Positions 25,322 to 35,539 of a stretch of DNA of 35,879 bases are shown piece after piece. A program made the translations under genes and the position numbers. The stretch is taken from positions 1 to 35,879 of the forward strand of contig JAPPNO010000018.1 of assembly GCA_028873845.1 (NCBI GenBank). Direction: 5' to 3'. The notes below the pieces were generated by a model, which had not been told where the DNA came from, did not search any database, and saw nothing but the letters and a program-made list of their open reading frames with translations. This stretch comes from Gemmatimonadota bacterium. Lineage in GTDB: Bacteria > Gemmatimonadota > Gemmatimonadetes > Longimicrobiales > Gaopeijiaceae. Numbering within the stretch: the first letter of the stretch is position 1; every line of letters starts with the position of its first letter.

Positions 25322-25686
25322 CGAAGAGCGGATCCGCAGGCGGGAGGCGACCCGCGGGGAAGAAGCACCCGATACACGAGCCCGACCCCGCCGATGTGCT
25401 GGCGGTGCGTGCGGCCCTCAAACGGGCGGCGCGGCGGCTCAACATTCTGGAGCTGATCATCCTGGGCGCGGCGGTCATCGCGTCGACGGCGGGGGGATGG
25501 CTCGTGGCCCTGCTGGCCGCGAGGGCCTTCGACTTCCCCTTCCGGACGACGTGGGTGGCGGCGTCGCTCGCACTCTTCGGGATTCCCGCCCTGGTGGCCT
25601 TCCTGATGAACCGACGCAGACTGGGGACCCGGGCGAAGGCCGCCGGGGACAAGACCGATCAATCTCCCGCGGGGGACACCGAATAA
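25318..25686 (+). CDS. Small two-helix membrane protein of unknown function
   Basis: The 122-residue product has a basic N-terminus and a soluble helix with LAVRAALKRAARRLNILE. Two membrane segments follow (about 43-72 and 78-98), then a charged tail. I do not recognise a family. The GTG overlaps the hisS stop (GTGA) with GGGGGGAAA upstream, and its TAA is immediately followed by the proS ATG. It is thus tightly embedded between two aminoacyl-tRNA synthetase genes, which suggests co-expression but not necessarily related function. Confidence 0.75.
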   Translation: MTKSGSAGGRRPAGKKHPIHEPDPADVLAVRAALKRAARRLNILELIILGAAVIASTAGGWLVALLAARAFDFPFRTTWVAASLALFGIPALVAFLMNRRRLGTRAKAAGDKTDQSPAGDTE

Positions 25687-27159
25687 ATGGGCAAAAAGTC
25701 GCAGAAAAAGGGGCTCACCCCCCGCGCGGAGGACTTCTCCGCCTGGTACAACGAAGTCGTGCAGCAGGCCGAACTGGCGGACTATTCCCCGGTGCGCGGC
25801 AGCATGGTCATCCGGCCCTGGGGATACGGAATCTGGGAGAACATGCAGCGTGCGCTCGATGACATGTTCAAGGCGTCGGGACACCGGAACGCCTACTTCC
25901 CGCTCCTGATCCCCATGAGCTTCATCGAGCGCGAGAAGGAGCACGTCGAGGGCTTCAAGCCGGAGCTGGCCGTCGTGACCCACGCGGGCGGGAAGGAGCT
26001 GGAGGAGCCCTACGTCGTCCGGCCCACCTCGGAGACGATCATCTACGCCATGTACGCCAAGTGGGTGCAGAGCTACCGCGACCTGCCCATCCTCCTCAAC
26101 CAGTGGGCGAACGTCATGCGCTGGGAGCTCAGGACCCGCCTCTTCCTGAGGACCGCCGAGTTCCTCTGGCAGGAGGGCCACACGGCACACGCCACCGAGG
26201 CCGAGGCCGAAGAGGAGACGCAGAAGATCCTCGGGATCTACCGGAGCTTCATGGAGGACTGGATGGCGATGCCCCCGGTGACGGGGCGCAAGTCCGAGTC
26301 CGAGAAGTTCGCGGGCGCGGTGCGCAGCTACGCCTGCGAGGCGCTCATGCAGGACGGCAAGGCGCTGCAGGCCGGCACCTCCCACATGCTCGGGCAGAAC
26401 TTCGCGCGCCAGTTCGGCCTCACCTTCCAGAGCGAGGAGGGGCGCGAAGAGTACGCGTGGAACACCTCGTGGGGCGTGTCGACGCGGCTGGTCGGGGGAC
26501 TGGTGATGACCCACGGCGACGACGTGGGCGTGGTGGTGCCGCCCAGGCTCGCGCCGACGCAGGTGATGGTTGTGCCGATCGGCCGGAGCGACGAGCAGTG
26601 GGCGGTCGTGAGCGAGGCGGCCGACCGGGTGGTGGCGGCGCTGGGAGACGCGGGGGTGCGCGCGGAAGCCGACAGGCGCCGCCATCTGTCGCCGGGCGCG
26701 AAGTTCTTCGAGTGGGAGCGCAAGGGGGTGCCGGTGCGGGTGGAGATCGGGCCGCGCGACGTGGAGCGGGGGGAGGTGGTGGTGGTCCAGCGGGTGACCG
26801 CTCCGGGCGAGGACCGCAAGGTGGGGGTGAAGGAAGGGCGGGCATCGGGTGAAATGCCGGCACGGCTCGAAGCGCTGCAGGCGCAACTGCTCGACGTGGC
26901 GAGATCCCGGCGCAAGACGGCCACCCATCGCGGCGAGGTCCGGTCCGTCGAGGAACTCAGCGCACTCCTGGACGAAGGCGTCGGCTTCGTGCACTCCGGC
27001 TGGTCCGGCGACCCCGCCGTCGAGGAGCGCGTCAAGGAGGCCACGAAGGCCACCATTCGCGTCATACCCGGCGAGGAGTTCCGTTCGGCCACCGCTCCCG
27101 TTCACTGCGCGGGGGGTGGGAAGGCGCGGATGGAGGTGGTGTGGGCGCGGGCGTACTGA
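25687..27159 (+). CDS. proS: Proline--tRNA ligase, short (archaeal/eukaryotic-like) type
   Basis: ProRS charges tRNA-Pro. The 490-residue protein is the short type without the editing insertion found in E. coli ProRS. It begins LTPRAEDFSAWYNEVVQQAEL and has VRPTSETIIYAMYAKWV, the RTRLFLRTAEFLWQEGHTAH motif 2 region and QAGTSHMLGQNFARQF. Motif 3 is WGVSTRLVGGLVMTHGD. An anticodon-binding domain follows, then a C-terminal domain ending in the invariant Tyr (VVWARAY). The C-terminal zinc ligands common in this type are mostly missing: a single Cys remains in VHCAGGGKA. The ATG directly abuts the previous stop. It overlaps lysA by 19 bases. Confidence 0.96.
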   Translation: MGKKSQKKGLTPRAEDFSAWYNEVVQQAELADYSPVRGSMVIRPWGYGIWENMQRALDDMFKASGHRNAYFPLLIPMSFIEREKEHVEGFKPELAVVTHAGGKELEEPYVVRPTSETIIYAMYAKWVQSYRDLPILLNQWANVMRWELRTRLFLRTAEFLWQEGHTAHATEAEAEEETQKILGIYRSFMEDWMAMPPVTGRKSESEKFAGAVRSYACEALMQDGKALQAGTSHMLGQNFARQFGLTFQSEEGREEYAWNTSWGVSTRLVGGLVMTHGDDVGVVVPPRLAPTQVMVVPIGRSDEQWAVVSEAADRVVAALGDAGVRAEADRRRHLSPGAKFFEWERKGVPVRVEIGPRDVERGEVVVVQRVTAPGEDRKVGVKEGRASGEMPARLEALQAQLLDVARSRRKTATHRGEVRSVEELSALLDEGVGFVHSGWSGDPAVEERVKEATKATIRVIPGEEFRSATAPVHCAGGGKARMEVVWARAY

Positions 27160-28518
27160 CCGCCGCCAGCCCCCCGTTCCCGCGGCGGGGCGGGGTGCTG
27201 CACTGCGGTGCCCACTCCCTGGAACGACTTGCGATACAGTATCAAACGCCATTATATGTGTATAACGGCGACCGGATTCTGGAGCGGAAGCGCACGCTGG
27301 AGGAGGCGTTCGCAGGCCTCGAGACCGATGGCCCGGGCACCGCGCTCACCCCGGACCCGACCACCTCGCGTGCGGGGCCCGGACACCGTCCTTCCAACAG
27401 GGCATCCGCACGCCAGGGCGCGCCGTCCCCCTTGCTCGTCGCCTACTCGGTCAAGGCCAACCCCAACCTGGCCGTGCTGGAGCTTCTCGCGCGCGACGGT
27501 GCCGGGGCCGACATCGTCAGCGGCGGCGAGCTGTACCGCGCCCTGCGCGCGGGCATCCCCGCCGAACGCATCGTCTTCGCCGGGGTGGGCAAGTCGGCGG
27601 ACGAGCTGCGCCAGGGGATCGAGGCCGGGATCATGTCGTTCCACGTCGAGAGCGCCCAGGAGCTGGATGCGCTGGGTGCCCTGGCCGCGGAAATGGGAGC
27701 GGTGGCGCCCGTTGCGGTCCGCGTCAACCCCGACGTGCAGAGCTTTACACATGAGTTTACAAGCACGGGGCACGCGGCCGCCAAGTTCGGGGTCTCCCCG
27801 GGCGAGGCGCACGGGATGTACCGGTGCGCGGCCGCGCATCCGGCGCTGCGCGCGGTCGGCGTCGACGTGCACATCGGGTCGCAGATCCGCGATCCGGCGC
27901 CGTTCCTCAGAGCGCTCGACGTGGTGGTCGAGGTGGCGGAACGCGCCCGCCGGGAACTCGGAATCGAACTCGGCTATGTGGATCTGGGCGGCGGCTTCGG
28001 CATCTCGGACGGCGAAGCCGGCGCGCTGGACGTGCACACGCTGGGACGCGAGGTTGCCGACCGTCTGCGGGGACGCGGCCTGGACCTGATCCTCGAACCC
28101 GGCCGCTTCCTGGTGGGCGATGCTGGCGTATTGATCACATGTGTACTATATGTGAAACAAAGCGGCAAGAAAACGTTCGTTGTCACCGACGCCGGCATGA
28201 CAGAGCTGATCCGGCCGAGCCACTACGGAGGCGTCCACTCGGTGTCGCCGGTGCGCGAAAACGGCCGTGCTCGCGTCGAGCGTGTGGATGTCGTCGGGCC
28301 GGTCTGCGAGCAGGGCGATTTCCTGGCCCGCGACCGCCCCCTCCCCCTCCCGCGCCCCGGAGCACTCCTGAGCGTCCACCAGGCCGGCGCCTACGGATTC
28401 ACCATGGCGTCCAACTACAATTCGCGTCCCCGTCCCGCCGAAGTCCTCGTGCACGGCGAGCACGTCACCCTGGCCCGCCGGCGCGAGCGCTACGACGACC
28501 TCATCCGCGGTGAAACCG

Positions 28519-28526
<8 letters not shown>
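27141..28526 (+). CDS. lysA: Diaminopimelate decarboxylase
   Basis: LysA decarboxylates meso-diaminopimelate to L-lysine using PLP. The 461-residue fold-III enzyme has the PLP lysine in YSVKANPN (Lys105) and [11 protein letters not shown]. It also has [28 protein letters not shown], the substrate-binding [12 protein letters not shown] and [21 protein letters not shown]. Residues about 61-97 are a low-complexity Pro/Gly/Arg insertion before the PLP strand. Three short stretches (27231-27266, 27742-27764, 28128-28180) are AT-rich with rare codons such as TTA, ATA and CTA, unlike the rest of the gene. The GTG at 27141 follows GGAGGT closely and overlaps proS; GTG 27195 is a shorter alternative. 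Confidence 0.95.
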
Positions 28527-30120
<1,594 letters not shown>

Positions 30121-30169
30121 GTTCGCCGACCCGGCGCCTCACCCCTCCCGGTGCCCGGACGGCTGATCG

Positions 30170-30529
30170 CTACGGAGGCGGGATCCCGGGCGCCCCCGCG
30201 CCCGCCGCCGGGTCCGGCGCGTTCCGAATCTCGTCCAGGCGCTCCTCCACGTCGTCCCAAAGCTGCTCCATGAAGTTGACGTCCGGTCCGTGCACCTCGG
30301 CGAAGGTCAGCAGGTCCTCCTCCGTGACCCCTTTCCGGGCCAGCACGCGCTCACGCTCGTCCGCGGGGATCGGATCGCCTCCGGATCCACGCAGCTCCGC
30401 GACCCGCAGCGCGACGTAGGTCTCGACGAAGACCTCCCGGCCGATCGTCTCGGCCGGCCCCTCCTCCTCGCAGCCCGCCGCCGCCAGCAGCGCCGCCACG
30501 ACGCACCAGCCCGTCCGCCGGCCCCTCAT
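30170..30529 (-). CDS. Small lipoprotein of unknown function
   Basis: The 119-residue product has an arginine-rich N-terminus, a hydrophobic core and a lipobox (AAGC, Cys20), so it should be lipid-anchored outside the cytoplasm. The mature part is acidic and helical, with VFVETYVALRVAEL, RERVLARKGVTEEDLLTF and LWDDVEERLDEIRN. The layout loosely resembles small lipoproteins such as DUF4296, without certainty. Its ATG overlaps the stop of the OPT transporter gene (ATGA on the minus strand), indicating coupled translation and possibly a shared role. The C-terminus is Pro/Ala/Gly-rich. Confidence 0.8.
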   Translation of the reverse strand: MRGRRTGWCVVAALLAAAGCEEEGPAETIGREVFVETYVALRVAELRGSGGDPIPADERERVLARKGVTEEDLLTFAEVHGPDVNFMEQLWDDVEERLDEIRNAPDPAAGAGAPGIPPP

Positions 30530-32535
30530 GACGGCGACGGCCGGTTGGCCGCCCGCCACAGCATCGCGCACAGCGCTGCGAAGGCCAGCGCGCCGACCAC
30601 CCACGACGAGTACGGTATCAGCCCGTCCATCCACTCGTGCCCGAGCTGCCACATCGAACCGGCCTCGGGGTCTCCGGTCCACCGGACCACGGCATAGATC
30701 GCTCCGCCGATCAGCACGCCCACCAGCGCCGCACCCGCGATCAGCCCCGACGCGTAGAGCACGCCCTGCTCGCGCTTCTCGGCCAGCACGCTCACGCCGT
30801 CCTCGGTCTCGCCCGCGTGCGCGTACTTCCGGGTCAGCGCCTGGCGCATCAGGCCCCCGATCAGGATCGGCGTCATCAGCGACACCGGCAGGTAGACGCC
30901 CACCGCGAAGGCCAGCGACGGCAGCTTGAAGACGAACTCGATCAGCAGCGCGAGCAGGATCCCGATCAGCACGAAGGCCCAGGGCAGCGACGCGTTCAGC
31001 ACGCCGTCGATCACCAAGCTCATCAGAGTCGCCTGGGGCGCGGCCAGGCCGTCCACGGTGCCGATCCCGTACGACTCGTTCAGCACGATCAGCACGCCGC
31101 CGATGGTGACCGCGCAGGCCAGCACGCCCAGCATCTCGCCGACCTGCATGCGCGCAGGCGTGGCCCCGACCAGGAACCCCGTCTTGAGGTCCTGCGAAGT
31201 GTCGCCCGCCGCGGCCGCCGAGATGCACACCACCGCGCCCACCGCCAGCACCGCCACCTTGGCCGCGGCGCCGCCGTCGTTCAGCCCCAGCCCCACCCAG
31301 ATCAGCGAAGTGAGGAGGAGCGCCGCGATCGTCATTCCCGACACCGGGTTGGAAGACGACCCGATGAGCCCCACGATCCGGCTCGACACCGTCACGAAGA
31401 AGAAGCTGAAGATCACGATCAGGATCGCCCCCAGCGGCCCCACCGGTACTCCCGGCCAGAGCCACAGCGCCACCGCCATCAGCGCCGCGAGCCCCATCAC
31501 GAGCTTCATGGGCAGGTCGCGCTGAGTGCGCAACACTTCGCCCGCGCCCCCGCCGCCCACCTGGCCGACGCCCAAGCGGATCGACTCGACGATCGTCGGG
31601 AAGGACTTGATGAGCGTGACGATGCCGGCGCACCCAACCGCGCCCGCGCCCACGTAGCGCAGGTAGTAGCTCCAGATTTGGCCGGACTCGAGCGACGACA
31701 TCGGATCCGTCGCGGGATACACGACGCTGTCGCCGCCCCAGATGTTGATGGCGGGGATCATGATCAGCCACGCGAGCGCGCTGCCGCCGAACATGATCGC
31801 GGCGATCCGGGGCCCGATGATGAACCCCACGCCCAGCAGCTCCGGGGTAAAGTCGCCGCCGATCTGGGCCTTCTGCGGCAGCTGCACGTGGGGTCCCTCG
31901 TTCCAGAGCCCGAACCCGTTGCGGTTGGCCAGCGCCTGGTAGAGCGCGCCGAGCCCCAGGCCGGAGAAGAGAAGGCGCGCCTTCCCGCCGCCCATGTCGC
32001 CGGCCACCTGCACCTCGGCGCAGGCGGTGCCCTCGGGGTAGGGGAGCCTGCCGTGCTCGCGCGAGATCAGGTAGCGCCGCAGCGGGATCATGAAGAGGAC
32101 CCCGAGCAGCCCGCCGAAGCCGGCGATCACCGAGACTTGGAGCAGGTCCACGACGATCGAGGGATCGGTGCGCTGCCAGATGAAGAGCGCGGGGATGGTG
32201 AAGATCACCCCCGCGGCCACCGATTCGCCGGCCGAGCCGATCGTCTGCACCATGTTGGTTTCGAGGATCGTGCCGCGGCGCAGCACCCGGAAGATCGCGA
32301 CGGCCATCACCGCGGCCGGGATCGAGGCGCTCACCGTGAGCCCCACCCGGAGACCCAGGTACGCGTTGGCGGCCCCGAAGACCACCGCCATCAGGATCCC
32401 GACGACCACCGCCTTGACGGTGAACTCCGCCAGCGACTTCTCGGGCGGCACGTAGGGGCGGTACTCCCTGCCCGGGACGACTTCGTACGCTTCCGGCGGA
32501 AGGCCCTTGCGGGCCGGGGGGTCGACCGATGCCAT
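30526..32535 (-). CDS. OPT family transporter
   Basis: The 669-residue integral membrane protein has about 14-16 hydrophobic segments. It shows OPT-family features: an N-terminal EFTVKAVVVGILMAVVFGAA segment, ANAYLGLRVGLTVSASIPAA, SREHGRLPYPEGTACAEV, LVGATPARMQVGEMLG and QATLMSLVIDGVL. OPT proteins import oligopeptides or metal-chelate compounds; the substrate here is not predictable. The ATG has GGAG nine bases upstream on the minus strand. It lies divergently from the nucleotidyltransferase gene and convergent with guaA, forming a two-gene unit with the small lipoprotein downstream. Confidence 0.93.
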   Translation of the reverse strand: MASVDPPARKGLPPEAYEVVPGREYRPYVPPEKSLAEFTVKAVVVGILMAVVFGAANAYLGLRVGLTVSASIPAAVMAVAIFRVLRRGTILETNMVQTIGSAGESVAAGVIFTIPALFIWQRTDPSIVVDLLQVSVIAGFGGLLGVLFMIPLRRYLISREHGRLPYPEGTACAEVQVAGDMGGGKARLLFSGLGLGALYQALANRNGFGLWNEGPHVQLPQKAQIGGDFTPELLGVGFIIGPRIAAIMFGGSALAWLIMIPAINIWGGDSVVYPATDPMSSLESGQIWSYYLRYVGAGAVGCAGIVTLIKSFPTIVESIRLGVGQVGGGGAGEVLRTQRDLPMKLVMGLAALMAVALWLWPGVPVGPLGAILIVIFSFFFVTVSSRIVGLIGSSSNPVSGMTIAALLLTSLIWVGLGLNDGGAAAKVAVLAVGAVVCISAAAAGDTSQDLKTGFLVGATPARMQVGEMLGVLACAVTIGGVLIVLNESYGIGTVDGLAAPQATLMSLVIDGVLNASLPWAFVLIGILLALLIEFVFKLPSLAFAVGVYLPVSLMTPILIGGLMRQALTRKYAHAGETEDGVSVLAEKREQGVLYASGLIAGAALVGVLIGGAIYAVVRWTGDPEAGSMWQLGHEWMDGLIPYSSWVVGALAFAALCAMLWRAANRPSPS

Positions 32536-33013
32536 GGGGGTGCTCCGTTCGGGGGTCGGTGAGCCGGGAAACGGCGCGCCCGAGACGGCGAACGGGCGAG
32601 GTCGCGGGGACGTGTCCGCCGATCGGAATGCCTTGCTTCAGCCGGCCATCAACGAACGCTAAACTGACGGCGTCGCGCGCCCGGACGCAAACGGCCGGGT
32701 CCCTGGTGGCTGCACGCCCGCGACGAGGATGCGCCTGGTGCGTGCGAACGGCTGCCGCTCCCGCCCGGCAGCAAGTGCTACCTGCCGCCTCCCCCGTTCG
32801 AGGATCGCGGCACGAGTTGGGTGGTGGCCAGCACGGGTTCCGGGGTCAGTCCGCCCGCCAGAACCAGATGCACCCTGCCATCCTTGTCCGCTATGCGGGT
32901 CTCCGCTTCGCCGCTGGAAATCCCCCCCCTCCTGGGGCTACCATTTCCGGGCAACGCCCAGGTGGCCGGCGACGCCAGCCGTACCCTGCTTCCGCAATCA
33001 GGAGCCAATACCG
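32536..33013. other. 478-bp intergenic region, no supported gene
   Basis: This interval separates the divergent OPT transporter and nucleotidyltransferase genes. Open frames exist on both strands but read as Arg/Pro/Ser-rich shadow protein without family features. The right part may hold the nucleotidyltransferase promoter (TACCAT near 32938 is a possible -10). GGAG at 33001-33004 is the likely SD of that gene. No repeats or terminators were recognised. Confidence 0.5.
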
Positions 33014-33376
33014 ATGACGGAAGTCACCGTGATTTCCGCCCCCGCGCCCTGCACATTCGGCGAGGTGCGCCGGCGCGCTGCACCGGTGTTGCGCAAGGCG
33101 GGCGCGAAGCGTGCCATCGTCTTCGGATCGTGGGCCCGCGGTCAGGCGGACGGGTATTCCGACCTCGATCTGGCCGTCGTGATGGAAACCGACCTCCCAC
33201 GCCCTCAGCGCGCGTTGGCACTCGCGAAAGAGCTCGACCGTGCCCTGCCCGTGGTCGTCGACCTTCTCGTGTACACTCTGGATGAGTTCGCAGCGGGTGA
33301 AGCCGATCCCTACGGCGTATTCGACCTGTTCCGACACGAGGGCGTCGAGATCCTGCGGAGCCCCGATGACCGGTGA
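33014..33376 (+). CDS. MNT-type nucleotidyltransferase domain protein
   Basis: The 120-residue protein has the minimal nucleotidyltransferase signature GSWARGQADGYSDLDLAVVM (GSxAxG...SDxDL, catalytic Asp pair) followed by VVVDLLVYTLDEF with a further acidic residue. Such MNT proteins are usually the antitoxin-like partner of a HEPN protein, modifying it by AMPylation. No HEPN gene is visible on either side, so it appears solitary. GGAG lies nine bases before the ATG. Its stop lies three bases from the stop of the convergent next gene. It sits in an accessory, decayed region; activity and partner are unknown. Confidence 0.85.
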   Translation: MTEVTVISAPAPCTFGEVRRRAAPVLRKAGAKRAIVFGSWARGQADGYSDLDLAVVMETDLPRPQRALALAKELDRALPVVVDLLVYTLDEFAAGEADPYGVFDLFRHEGVEILRSPDDR

Positions 33377-33379
33377 AGC

Positions 33380-35158
33380 TCAGAACGAGGGCCCGGGCAA
33401 TCGCAGCGACACGGCCGACACCGGCTCGTCCCTGGACAACGACAGGTTTGCCGAAACCTCCTGAGCACGCGCCTCCGCCGTGGCCGTCACGGTCACGGTC
33501 GTGTGGTCCGCCGCGATTCCGCAGAGCCGGAACGCACCCATCTCGTTCGTCTCGGCGGTAACGGACCTCTGCGTCGCCCGCAGCCTGGCGAGCCCGCGCC
33601 CGGAGAACTCCATCCACTCTGCGGCCACCGTGACCCCCGCGGCGGCCGACCCGGATTCCCCCAGCGTGACGTAACCGTGGACGACCCCGGTTTCCGGCTC
33701 CCATTCCTCCAATCCGCAAGCGCGCGCCAGCACCGCGTTCGGTTCTGCCGCGCGCAGACGCACCGTGGTCGTGTCTCCGCCCCGGACCGGGACGTCGGCC
33801 AGTACATGGTCCCGGTCCAGCCCGCGCAGCGACGGGCGGAGATGCGCCAGCCGGTAGACACCGTCGGGCAACCCGGCAATTCCGAACCGTCCGTCCGGGT
33901 CCACGTCCATCACCACGCCCACGCCGACGATTGCCACCTGTCCCCCCGGTTCCATCACGTCCTCGGAGTCCGCCCTCGCCACCCGCCCGGCGATGACGCC
34001 TCCGCGATCCACATAGGCCCATGCGCCGCTGGCGCCCGTGCGGACCGCGATCACCCGCCCACCCTCTTCGGCGATCCCCCGGAGACGCGGCCTCCGAAGC
34101 TCGATCATTCCGCCGAGCTGGCGAAGGTCCATCGTCGTCCCTTCCTCCACCACTAGCGGCATGCGGACGTACCACCTGGACACGATCCAGGCCCCGTTGG
34201 GCAGATTCCGGAAGTCGACGCGTCCGCCGATCTGTTCGTTCCGCACCTCCTCGGCGAGACCCGGCAGGTTCAGGTAGCCGAATTCGAGCCACTCCAGCCC
34301 GCCGGTTTCTCGCGACAGCCAGAGGACCCCCTGTATTCGGGCCCGCCGGGAGCGCATCCGAATCGGGCGAAACGCCAGCCCGACCAGATCGGGATGCGAC
34401 TCGTTCCGGGCACGCAGCTGCATGCAGTGGCTGTCCAGAAACTCATCCGAGAGTAGAACATGCGCATCCGGGGCGAAGTAGCGATCGCCACCGTCCTGGC
34501 GGACGACCCAGCCGCCCTCGACCAGGTCCTGAACTGGAAGAGCCTCCATCGGTCGCTCCGACGCCACGCTCCATCGCGTGTGCGCTGCCGTGCGTATTCT
34601 CAGCGTGCCGGGTTCCAGCTCCCGCACGTACCTCTCCAGCTCGTACACGTGGGTGCCGCCCGAGCTGGCGAAATCGGCCACGGCAAGGGCTTTTCCGGCT
34701 TCGTCCCAGACCCTGAACGTCGCCAGGCCGAGGTCCTCCGACATCTCGCAACGGCCCTCGCCCGTTGCGCTCAGATCCTCAAGGGCGATGGGCCGCCGCG
34801 AGAGTGCGATCCCCAGCGAAACCGTGTCTCGGGCGGCCACCTCGATCCGGTCGATCATGCGCGTCGTCATTCCGATGCGTTCCGCCCGCACGGAGTACCG
34901 GCCGGGAAGGGGGAGGCGGTCCTCCCTTTTGCTACCCCATATCCTGGGTTGGCCCATCTGGGGAAAGGTCCCGTCATGGCGACCCTGCTGGCCCACCGCG
35001 CCCGTGACTCCTCGGCACATCGACCCACCCCAGCCTTGACGCGTGCGTCGTCCGTGACGCGCCGCCACGGTTTCACGGCACCCGACGCACCGTCTCGTGC
35101 GAGGCGCCGCACCTGACTTTGGAGGGGCGGCGGGAATCCCGCCAGTGGCCTGTCGCAT
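33380..35158 (-). CDS. Carboxypeptidase-regulatory-like surface protein, N-terminus lost
   Basis: The recognisable protein spans about 33380-34915. It starts mid-domain at LPLPGRYSVRAERIG (end of a CarboxypepD_reg-like beta-sandwich), then a TonB-plug-like linker (DTVSLGIALSRRPIALEDL). A long beta-rich middle and two more such domains (GVIAGRVARAD... and GVVHGYVTLGES...) follow. Relatives in Gemmatimonadota normally begin with a signal peptide and the first half of the sandwich. Here the in-frame upstream part (residues 1 to about 80) is Arg/Gly-rich and not family-like, and it overlaps a degenerate IS630 fragment. I infer a 5'-truncated gene, probably a pseudogene. The 3' end abuts the nucleotidyltransferase gene. 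Ligand unknown. Confidence 0.6.
   Translation of the reverse strand: MRQATGGIPAAPPKSGAAPRTRRCVGCRETVAARHGRRTRQGWGGSMCRGVTGAVGQQGRHDGTFPQMGQPRIWGSKREDRLPLPGRYSVRAERIGMTTRMIDRIEVAARDTVSLGIALSRRPIALEDLSATGEGRCEMSEDLGLATFRVWDEAGKALAVADFASSGGTHVYELERYVRELEPGTLRIRTAAHTRWSVASERPMEALPVQDLVEGGWVVRQDGGDRYFAPDAHVLLSDEFLDSHCMQLRARNESHPDLVGLAFRPIRMRSRRARIQGVLWLSRETGGLEWLEFGYLNLPGLAEEVRNEQIGGRVDFRNLPNGAWIVSRWYVRMPLVVEEGTTMDLRQLGGMIELRRPRLRGIAEEGGRVIAVRTGASGAWAYVDRGGVIAGRVARADSEDVMEPGGQVAIVGVGVVMDVDPDGRFGIAGLPDGVYRLAHLRPSLRGLDRDHVLADVPVRGGDTTTVRLRAAEPNAVLARACGLEEWEPETGVVHGYVTLGESGSAAAGVTVAAEWMEFSGRGLARLRATQRSVTAETNEMGAFRLCGIAADHTTVTVTATAEARAQEVSANLSLSRDEPVSAVSLRLPGPSF
35030..35115 (-). pseudogene. IS630-type transposase fragment (copy A)
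   Basis: On the minus strand one frame reads ASHETVRRV and then stops; another continues SGAVKPWRRV. Together they recall the IS630-family segment SHETVRR(x)LKKxxLKPWR, with a short deletion and frameshift. It shares the exact 16-mer GACGCGCCGCCACGGT (35056-35071) with copy B (35619-35634). It sits at the broken 5' end of the carboxypeptidase-like gene, so an old insertion probably disrupted that gene. Identification is from motif recall. Confidence 0.5.
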
Positions 35159-35539
35159 TCCGACATGCCCGCGTCCCGGGTTTTGCCGCGGCGACGGCCG
35201 GGCGCCGGATCACTGCACCGCATCCAGCGCTGCGAGTTCCAGCGGCAGCGGGACCGCCGAGTCGACGAAGCGGGGGGCTGGGGCTTCTGAGGGCCATTGG
35301 GGTGCATCCTGGAGGGTGGTCCCGGACCTCGCGAGTGCACGAATCCGAAACCGTACATAGTGAAGTCGGCCTGTGATCGGACGATTTGGGACGCCGACGG
35401 TCGGATGTGACTGCGAACCAGCGACTTGGGACACTCATGCTCGAACGGGACTCGAAACCAACGCCCGCCCGCCGCCGCGGCGAATCAAGGGACAGCCGCA
35501 TGCTCGATTGGGCCTCGGCTTCGATTGACTCCGCTCCCT
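35159..35539. other. Non-coding decayed stretch
   Basis: No frame in this roughly 380-bp stretch reads like a real protein. It lies between two IS630-like fragments and may be remains of the same element or of the lost N-terminal part of the neighbouring gene, but I could not recognise either. Confidence 0.4.

Noticed and set aside
32778-33008. Minus-strand frame with ETRIADKDGRVHLVLAGG in the OPT/nucleotidyltransferase gap
   Set aside because: Short stretch looks protein-like, but there is no start signal or family match; could be a fossil, not enough support.
35370-35435. Two TTGGGAC-containing segments (gatttgggacgcc and gacttgggacact)
   Set aside because: Only about ten matching bases with irregular context; not a convincing repeat.
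35440-35460. tRNA T-arm-like sequence (GTTTCGAGTCCC on the minus strand)
   Set aside because: No acceptor, D or anticodon arms around it; chance resemblance.
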